From contig CAMFFO010000008.1 of assembly GCA_945949735.1 (NCBI GenBank), positions 1-35,964 on the forward strand: a stretch of DNA of 35,964 nt, in the 5' to 3' direction. The stretch's first letter is position 1; each line of letters starts with the position of its first letter. This DNA is from an uncultured Clostridia bacterium. Lineage in GTDB: Bacteria > Bacillota > Clostridia > Oscillospirales > Oscillospiraceae. The notes below the pieces were generated by a model. That model ran no database searches and was not told the DNA's origin. It saw nothing but the letters and a program-made list of their open reading frames with translations. Below, in pieces: positions 31,154 to 35,964 of the stretch. The position numbers and the translations under genes are program-made.

Positions 31154-32116
31154 ATGAAAGACACGCTGCGCCACCTGCTTTCGGGCGTCCTGTTCCTGGC
31201 CCTGGGCCTGGGACTTCTGCTGCCGTTTTCCCGGTTGTTCCTGCCCAAGGACAATTCCGCTGAAGCGGGTATCCACGATCCCACCCCCAACGGAATTCTG
31301 GGAGAGCCGGAGGACACCATCGACGTACTGATCCTGGGAGACAGCGAGGCGCTCAGCGGCATTTCCCCGCTGGATATCTGGGAAAACAGCGGCATCACCA
31401 GCCATGTGTGCGCCGGGGGAAACCAGAAGCTGTTCCTGACCCGGGAATACCTGGACAGAGCATTCGCCGGTCAGTCCCCCAAGCTGGTGATCCTGGAGGC
31501 GAACTGCCTGTACTCCAACATGGGCCGGATGGAGCTGATCACCCATTGGGCGCAGCGCACCTTCCCGGTGGTGCGCTATCACGACCGGTGGAAGAGCCTG
31601 GGGCTCCGGGACTGGCAGGGAACCGTTTCTTACACCCACACGCATATGACCAAGGGCTACCACTATAACACCGATGTTCACCCCGCCAATGCGGAGGACT
31701 ATATGGCCCCTTCCGATGAGGCGGCCGCGATCCATCCCCGAAACCGGCAGTGGCTGGAGGGGATCGCGGAGGCTTGCGGGGAACGGGGCGCGCAGCTGGT
31801 GTTGGTCAGCGTTCCCAGCTCCTACAACTGGAACAGTCCCCGCCACAATGGGGTGGAGGCCCTGGCCCGGGAGCTGGGACTGACATATCTTGACATGAAT
31901 CTGATGCCCCGGGAGGTTCCCATCGATTGGGATACGGACACCCGGGACTACGGAAATCACCTGAATTATCGCGGCGCCCGGAAGGTCAGTTTGTTCCTGG
32001 CGGAGTATCTGACGGACAGCGGCCTGTTCCGGGATAAGCGTCAGGAGGCGGAGTATGCCGCCTGGGAGCAGGCATGGCAGTATTTCAGGGAAAACGCGGT
32101 GTCCGTCCCCGGCTAG
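31154..32116 (+). CDS. SGNH-hydrolase/DltD-like membrane-anchored protein 1
   Basis: A 320-residue protein with an N-terminal membrane anchor (about 8-30) and an extracellular SGNH-type domain. VLILGDSEALSG carries the nucleophile Ser64; DYGNHLNYRGARK carries the Asp265/His269 pair typical of AlgJ/DltD-like partners of MBOAT proteins. It starts 9 bases after the MBOAT stop, after an AGGAGG site. Together with the MBOAT protein it is expected to complete transfer to the acceptor polymer outside the membrane. It is a close tandem paralogue of the next gene. Confidence 0.85.
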   Translation: MKDTLRHLLSGVLFLALGLGLLLPFSRLFLPKDNSAEAGIHDPTPNGILGEPEDTIDVLILGDSEALSGISPLDIWENSGITSHVCAGGNQKLFLTREYLDRAFAGQSPKLVILEANCLYSNMGRMELITHWAQRTFPVVRYHDRWKSLGLRDWQGTVSYTHTHMTKGYHYNTDVHPANAEDYMAPSDEAAAIHPRNRQWLEGIAEACGERGAQLVLVSVPSSYNWNSPRHNGVEALARELGLTYLDMNLMPREVPIDWDTDTRDYGNHLNYRGARKVSLFLAEYLTDSGLFRDKRQEAEYAAWEQAWQYFRENAVSVPG

Positions 32117-32141
32117 CGCGACCGTCCGACAGGAGGAAGTT

Positions 32142-33116
32142 ATGAAAGAGTTGATTCGGCATACGCTTCGCGGCATCCTGTTCCTCGGGCTGCTGGGGGG
32201 GATGCTGCTGGGACTGAATTTCCTGTTCCGGCCCAAGGACAATACGGAGGCGGCGGGCTTCCACTACCCCTGGGCCAGCGGATATCTGGCGGAGCCGGAG
32301 GATACCATCGACGTGCTGATCCTGGGAGACAGCGAGGTCTACGCCGATTTCATCCCCCTGCAGATCTGGCAGGAGCAGGGGATCACCGTCTATACCTGCG
32401 GCACCAGCGATCAGAAGCTCTATCAGACGGAGGAGTATCTGCGCACGGCCCTGGAAACCCAGAGCCCCAAAATCGTGATCCTGGAAACCAATATCCTCTA
32501 CCGGGATTACAGCCGCACGGATACAATCCCCCAGAAGCTGGAGGAGCTGCTGCCCCTGCTGCGCTACCATGACCGCTGGAAGCGGCTGGGATTGCGGGAT
32601 CTGTCCCCCCGGGTGCGCTATACCGGCATCCAGCGGGACAAGGGCTACCATTTTTATTGGGAGGCCCAGCCGGCGGACACCCGGGGCTATATGGAGGAGC
32701 GGGGGGAATCTGCTCCCTTCCCCGTCAAGAACGCCCCGCTGGTGCGAAAGCTGCTGGCCCGCTGCCAGGAGCACGGGGCGCGGCTGATGCTGGTCAGCGC
32801 GCCCAGCACCGTCAACTGGAGCGATGCCCGGCATGACAGCGTGCAGACCCTGGCCCGGGAGCTGGGGATCCCCTATCTGGATATGAATCTGCTGCCCGGG
32901 GAGGTTCCCATTGACTGGCGGCAGGACAGCTACGACGGCGGCGACCACATGAATTACCGCGGCGCCCGGAAGGTATCCGCCTGCCTGGGGCAATACCTGG
33001 CGGAAACGGGCCTGTTTGAGGACAAGCGGGCCGATCCGGACTACGCCGCCTGGCACCAGTGCCTGGAGTCGTTCCTGCGGGAGCACCCCGAGACGGAAGG
33101 TACCGCCGGGAATTGA
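32142..33116 (+). CDS. SGNH-hydrolase/DltD-like membrane-anchored protein 2
   Basis: A 324-residue tandem paralogue of the previous protein with the same plan: a membrane anchor at about 8-28, TIDVLILGDSEVYADF with Ser64 and GGDHMNYRGARK with the Asp/His pair. Many blocks are identical between the two (EPEDTIDVLILGDSE, RYHDRWK, LDMNL, EVPIDW). The start at 32142 follows AGGAGG by 5 bases; a longer frame from 32055 overlaps the previous gene. Having two DltD-like proteins suggests two acceptor sites or steps. The gene ends GGAATTGACAA, again core-E-like sequence at the stop. Confidence 0.85.
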   Translation: MKELIRHTLRGILFLGLLGGMLLGLNFLFRPKDNTEAAGFHYPWASGYLAEPEDTIDVLILGDSEVYADFIPLQIWQEQGITVYTCGTSDQKLYQTEEYLRTALETQSPKIVILETNILYRDYSRTDTIPQKLEELLPLLRYHDRWKRLGLRDLSPRVRYTGIQRDKGYHFYWEAQPADTRGYMEERGESAPFPVKNAPLVRKLLARCQEHGARLMLVSAPSTVNWSDARHDSVQTLARELGIPYLDMNLLPGEVPIDWRQDSYDGGDHMNYRGARKVSACLGQYLAETGLFEDKRADPDYAAWHQCLESFLREHPETEGTAGN

Positions 33117-33221
33117 CAAAACGCCTGTCAGCCCGGGCGCCATAACCGTAACGACTATGAAATGGAACGCATTGCTTGGAACATGGATGTTTCGTTTCGT
33201 GCTTGTCGGCCTTACGCATCT

Positions 33222-33465
33222 TCCCGATAAATTGGTGTTTGTCGGGTATACACTGTCATTGCGAACCAGTCCGCAGACTGGTGTGGCAATCCCCCGGTTA
33301 GATGGGAATGTACCGATAAGCACCCAAAAACGTGGGTTCCTGCGATTATTGGTAGGAATCGTTACCTGGTTCCATTCAACCGGGGGATTGCCACGACCAG
33401 TGTGCGCACTGGTCTCGCAATGACAGGAAATATGGCGACAGCCCTACAAACACCAATTTGTCGGG
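33222..33465. repeat. Palindromic element, core B, in reverse orientation
   Basis: The ends are CCCGATAAATTGGTGTTTGT and CAAACACCAATTTGTCGGG. Core B is present, but its asymmetric centre runs the other way: GGTAGGAATCGTTACCTGGT appears near the right, and the GTACCGATAAGCACCC block near the left, opposite to the copies at 1845, 13465 and 24741. It follows the Dlt-like operon and lies before the cobalamin-type riboswitch. Confidence 0.9.
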
Positions 33466-33514
33466 CTGCTTTGGAAAGCAGATAACCTGAACACCATTTT
33501 ATTGCTCCTGCGCG

Positions 33515-33735
33515 GTTTCGAAGGGTATTGCCAAAGGCTTCCGAATGTGATACCATATGCTCAAGCCGCGAGAATCTGGAATGGGGAAATCCCAACGGTA
33601 CCAAGCCGCCGTAGACGGACATGCAGGCCCGGAGCTTCACTGGCATTTGCCGGGAAGGAGCTCCGACAGGGCGTCCGGAGTCGGAATACTGAGCCCGCGG
33701 CAGAACATCCCGCGGACTCTTGGGGGCTGTCCGTG
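33515..33735 (+). ncRNA. Cobalamin-type riboswitch
   Basis: Several conserved blocks of the cobalamin riboswitch occur in order. GGAATGGGGAAATCCC (to 33593) corresponds to the GGAA..GGTGaAAATCC region, ACGGTACC plus GCCGCCGTAGACGG (33605-33618) to the CCGCCGCTGTGACGG region, and CACTGG with CCGGGAAGG (33638-33658) to the CCACTG..GGGAAGG stem. GAGTCGGAATACTGAGCC (33678-33695) corresponds to the AGTCAGGAGACCTGCC box. The 3' box is diverged. An intrinsic terminator follows, and the next gene is an ECF-type transporter ATPase. Ligand binding would be expected to end transcription and lower uptake. Confidence 0.78.
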
Positions 33736-33753
33736 GGAACCGTGTGCTGTAAT

Positions 33754-33781
33754 CGCTCCCTTTTCGGGAGCGTTTTTTTTG
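33754..33781 (+). terminator. Riboswitch-linked intrinsic terminator
   Basis: CGCTCCC pairs with GGGAGCG across TTTTC, followed by eight T residues. It is positioned as the expression platform of the cobalamin-type riboswitch, before the palindromic element and the ECF gene. Confidence 0.9.
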
Positions 33782-33802
33782 TAAGCGCCCTGACGCGGCA
33801 TA

Positions 33803-33987
33803 CCGGTAAATTGGTGTTTACAACACTATCACCGTAGGGGCGGATATTATCCGCCCGCAACCTTACCGCATTGATAGCACGCACATTCACCGGAAATGCT
33901 CAAAAACCGGAACGTTTCGGGCGGATACTATCCGCCCCTACAGTGGAAACGCAATGTGTTTGAAATCTTCAAACACCAATTTGCCGG
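33803..33987. repeat. Palindromic element, core A, with shared inverted ends
   Basis: The ends are CGGTAAATTGGTGTTTAC and CAAACACCAATTTGCCG. The core has GGGGCGGATATTATCCGCCC and GGGCGGATACTATCCGCCCC around a centre with GCACGCACATTCACCGGAAA, almost the same as the copy at 2979. It lies between the riboswitch terminator and the ECF gene, so it is read only when the riboswitch allows transcription through. Confidence 0.9.
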
Positions 33988-34039
33988 ACTGCCGGGTGAA
34001 TCGGATTAGCGTTCGGTGTATTTGATACGGAGGCGGAAT

Positions 34040-35698
34040 ATGTCCTTTCAATTTGAGATCCGGGAGCTGACCTTTTCCTATCCGGGGGCGGAGCGTCCCC
34101 AACTGGATCACGTCAGCCTGAATATCGAGCGGGGCTCGTACACCGTGGTCTGCGGCCGCTCCGGAAGCGGGAAAACCACCCTTCTTCGCCACTTAAAAAC
34201 CGTGCTGACGCCCTACGGCGAGCGCTCCGGGGAGGTGCTTCTGGACGGAACGCCGCTGGAGCGGGTTTCCCAGCGGGAGCAGGCGGAGAAGGTGGGCTAC
34301 GTCATGCAGAACCCCGACGACCAGATCGTCACCGACAAGGTCTGGCATGAGCTGGCCTTCGGCCTGGAGAGCCTGGGCTGCAGCCAGACCGTCATGCGCT
34401 CCCGGGTGGCGGAGATGGCCTGCTACTTCGGCATCCAGGACTGGTTCCACCGGGAGGTGGCCATCCTCTCCGGCGGACAGAAGCAGCTGCTCAATCTCGC
34501 CTCCATCATGGCCATGCACCCCCAGGTGCTGATCCTGGACGAGCCCACAAGCCAATTGGACCCCATCGCCGCTTCGGATTTCCTGAACACCGTTCGGAAA
34601 ATCAATCTGGAACTGGGCACCACGGTGATCCTCACGGAGCACCGCCTGGAGGATATCTTCCCCTACGCCGACCGGGCCGTGGTGCTGGAGGCGGGGAAGG
34701 TCATCGCCGACGGCAGCCCCCGCTCCATCGGGCGGCAGCTTTGGGAAAGCCACGCGCCCATGTTCGCCGCCATGCCCACTCCGGTGCGGGTGTTCTACGG
34801 CGCGGGCGGGGAAGGGGACAGCCCCCTCACCGTCCGGGAGGGCCGGAAATGGCTCAGTGAGTCTTTCCCCCAGGGGGCGGCGGTGCGGGAGCTGCCCGCG
34901 AAGGAGCCGCCCAAGTCCGGGGAGAAGCCTGCCCTGGAGGCGAAGGAGCTGTGGTTCCGCTATGAACGGGAAAGCCCGGACGTGCTCCGGGGGGTGTCGC
35001 TGCGGGTGTATCCCGGCACCCTTCACGCCATCGTGGGGGGCAACGGCGCGGGCAAATCCACCGCCTTAAAAGCCTTCGCCGGGCTCATCAAACCCTACCG
35101 TGGGAAGGTGGCCGTGCTGGGAAAGCCGCTGGACAAATACAAGCCCGGGGAGCTTTACAAGGGGGGCATTGCCATGCTGCCCCAGGATCCCAGGGGCCTG
35201 TTTTCCTATACAACATTGGAGCAGGAGCTGGAGGAGATGACCCCGGACCGGGAGCGGATCGCCGAAGCGGCCGGGCTCTGCCAGGTGGAGGAGCTGCTGA
35301 AAAGCCATCCCCAGGATCTCTCCGGAGGCGAGCAGCAGCGTGCCGCCCTGGCGAAGGTGCTGCTGACCGAGCCGAAGGTGCTTCTGCTGGACGAGCCCAC
35401 CAAGGGTATTGACAGCTTCTTCAAGGAGCGGCTGGCGGGAATCCTCAGGGAGCTCCGGGACAGGGGCATTGCCATCACGCTGGTGTCCCATGATGTGGAG
35501 TTCTGCGCCAGGTACGCGGACTTCGTCTCTATGTTCTTTGACGGCCAGATCCTCACCACCGATTCTCCCCGGCAGTTCTTCGGGGGCAACAGCTTCTACA
35601 CCACCGCCGCCAACCGGATGAGCCGCCATGTGTTCTCCATGGCCGTCACCGGGGAGGACGTGGTGGAGCTGGTGGAAAGGAACCGGCTGATAGATTAG
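34040..35698 (+). CDS. Energy-coupling factor transporter ATPase, two fused ABC domains
   Basis: A 552-residue protein with two ABC ATPase domains in one chain. Domain 1 (about 1-230) has GRSGSGKTT, VMQNPDDQIVTDKV (the ECF-type Q-loop region), LSGGQKQ and VLILDEPTSQLDP. Domain 2 (about 300-550) has GGNGAGKST, LSGGEQQR and VLLLDEPTKGID. This is the fused EcfA1-EcfA2 (CbiO-like) form, which powers vitamin or metal uptake with EcfT and a substrate-binding S component. Start 34040 follows GGAGG by 6 bases; an earlier ATG at 34016 lacks a site. The cobalamin-type riboswitch upstream points to cobalamin, its precursors or cobalt as cargo (inference). Partner genes are probably beyond the window end. 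Confidence 0.92.
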   Translation: MSFQFEIRELTFSYPGAERPQLDHVSLNIERGSYTVVCGRSGSGKTTLLRHLKTVLTPYGERSGEVLLDGTPLERVSQREQAEKVGYVMQNPDDQIVTDKVWHELAFGLESLGCSQTVMRSRVAEMACYFGIQDWFHREVAILSGGQKQLLNLASIMAMHPQVLILDEPTSQLDPIAASDFLNTVRKINLELGTTVILTEHRLEDIFPYADRAVVLEAGKVIADGSPRSIGRQLWESHAPMFAAMPTPVRVFYGAGGEGDSPLTVREGRKWLSESFPQGAAVRELPAKEPPKSGEKPALEAKELWFRYERESPDVLRGVSLRVYPGTLHAIVGGNGAGKSTALKAFAGLIKPYRGKVAVLGKPLDKYKPGELYKGGIAMLPQDPRGLFSYTTLEQELEEMTPDRERIAEAAGLCQVEELLKSHPQDLSGGEQQRAALAKVLLTEPKVLLLDEPTKGIDSFFKERLAGILRELRDRGIAITLVSHDVEFCARYADFVSMFFDGQILTTDSPRQFFGGNSFYTTAANRMSRHVFSMAVTGEDVVELVERNRLID

Positions 35699-35703
35699 GA
35701 GGG

Positions 35704-35861
35704 CACCTCTAAAAACTACCCTTTTGCGTTTTGAGCGGATCTTTTGGCCCAACAATGCGTTTTGAAAATTCCGCAATACACCAAGTATTCCGTAATTTTC
35801 AAAACTTTTGTTGATCCAAAATCTCTCGCTCAAAATCGCAAAAAGTAGTTTTTAGAGGTCG
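35704..35861. repeat. Palindromic element of a sixth type
   Basis: The outer arms CACCTCTAAAAACTAC and GTAGTTTTTAGAGGTCG are inverted copies. Inside them are a GCGTTTTGAGCGGAT / ATCTCTCGCTCAAAATCGC pair and, at the centre, GCGTTTTGAAAATT..CGG / CCGTAATTTTCAAAAC. None of the A-E cores or the ATTGGTGTTT ends occurs. It sits immediately after the ECF ATPase stop codon. Confidence 0.85.
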
Positions 35862-35926
35862 CCAGGAGATGATGGAAGGATTCGATTGGAATACCGGAAC
35901 CGGAATCCTGCTTTTGGAGGAATCGC

Positions 35927-35964
35927 ATGAGAGAAGAACGCTTTTATCTGTCCACCATTGACCC
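35927..35964 (+). CDS. Start of an unidentified gene (runs off window)
   Basis: An ATG at 35927, 6 bases after GGAGG, begins MREERFYLSTID and continues past the window end. Only 12 codons are visible and no family can be named. It is in the same direction as the ECF ATPase and 228 bases behind it, so an ECF partner or an S component is possible but unsupported. A competing short frame from 35869 (MMEGFDWNTG) stops before the window end and is less likely. Confidence 0.5.
   Translation, partial: MREERFYLSTID

Noticed and set aside
29465..32242. A 925-codon open frame on the minus strand opposite the MBOAT and SGNH genes
   Set aside because: It is antisense to well-supported genes with family motifs, is rich in His, Gln, Pro and Gly as expected for a shadow frame in G+C-rich DNA, and has no recognisable domain.
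33735..33781. T-box antiterminator suggested by GGGAACCGTG before the terminator
   Set aside because: The T-box consensus TGGNACCGCG is not met, there is no specifier-loop arrangement upstream, and the cobalamin-type blocks explain the region better.
33502..33837. Short open frames in the 33.5-33.8 kb gap as possible small proteins
   Set aside because: They overlap the cobalamin-riboswitch blocks and the terminator, lack a ribosome-binding site, and encode no recognisable sequence.
1845..33987. Recurrent AAATTGGTGTTT sequences as a CRISPR array
   Set aside because: The copies are kilobases apart, occur in inverted pairs, flank palindromic rather than unique spacers, and no cas gene is present.

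Overview
The window looks like a chromosomal segment of a G+C-rich (estimated near 60%) gut-type Firmicute, probably a clostridium of the Oscillospiraceae/Ruminococcaceae sort. This rests on GGAGG ribosome-binding sites, lipobox-type substrate-binding proteins, a LacI-type regulator beside a maltodextrin cluster, a Dlt-like MBOAT operon and a dual-ABC energy-coupling-factor protein. No rRNA, tRNA, CRISPR array, transposase or phage gene was seen. The taxonomic call is inference.

Layout. Bases 1-4373 hold minus-strand metabolic genes: the start of gap, a UMF1/Atg22-like MFS transporter, a zinc-dependent phospholipase C-like protein and a MalY/PatB-type aminotransferase. Bases 4498-6568 hold one transcription unit encoding a zinc-ribbon/pseudokinase membrane protein with five CxxC repeats. 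Bases 6798-11362 are the minus-strand phosphate operon pstS-pstC-pstA-pstB-phoU. Bases 11482-13440 encode a PP2C-like phosphatase and a HAD hydrolase. Bases 13740-24717 form a maltodextrin/glycogen locus: a minus-strand LacI regulator, then plus-strand glycogen debranching enzyme, malQ, a maltodextrin-binding lipoprotein, two permeases and an alpha-amylase-family lipoprotein. No transport ATPase is encoded there, so an MsmK-type ATPase elsewhere is expected. A TraX-like membrane protein follows (25031-25807).

The most interesting system is 25899-33116. It is a Dlt-like operon with an adenylating ligase, a fold-type III PLP decarboxylase, a small carrier protein, an MBOAT O-acyltransferase and two tandem SGNH/DltD-like membrane-anchored proteins. 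The decarboxylase is not part of the classical dlt operon. It suggests that a decarboxylated amino acid (for example a BtrK-like omega-aminoacyl thioester) rather than D-alanine is exported onto a cell-surface polymer. A cobalamin-type riboswitch with an intrinsic terminator (33515-33781) then precedes a two-domain ECF ATPase gene.

A second theme runs through the window. Roughly 200-250 bp palindromic, non-coding elements fill most intergenic gaps. Nearly all share the same inverted ends (core ATTGGTGTTT / AAACACCAAT) but carry one of five interchangeable hairpin cores, called A-E here. They lie between promoters and genes, between operon genes, and nested inside each other; one B copy is inserted in reverse. 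Their small hairpins show compensatory base changes. A sixth, unrelated palindromic family lies at 35704-35861.
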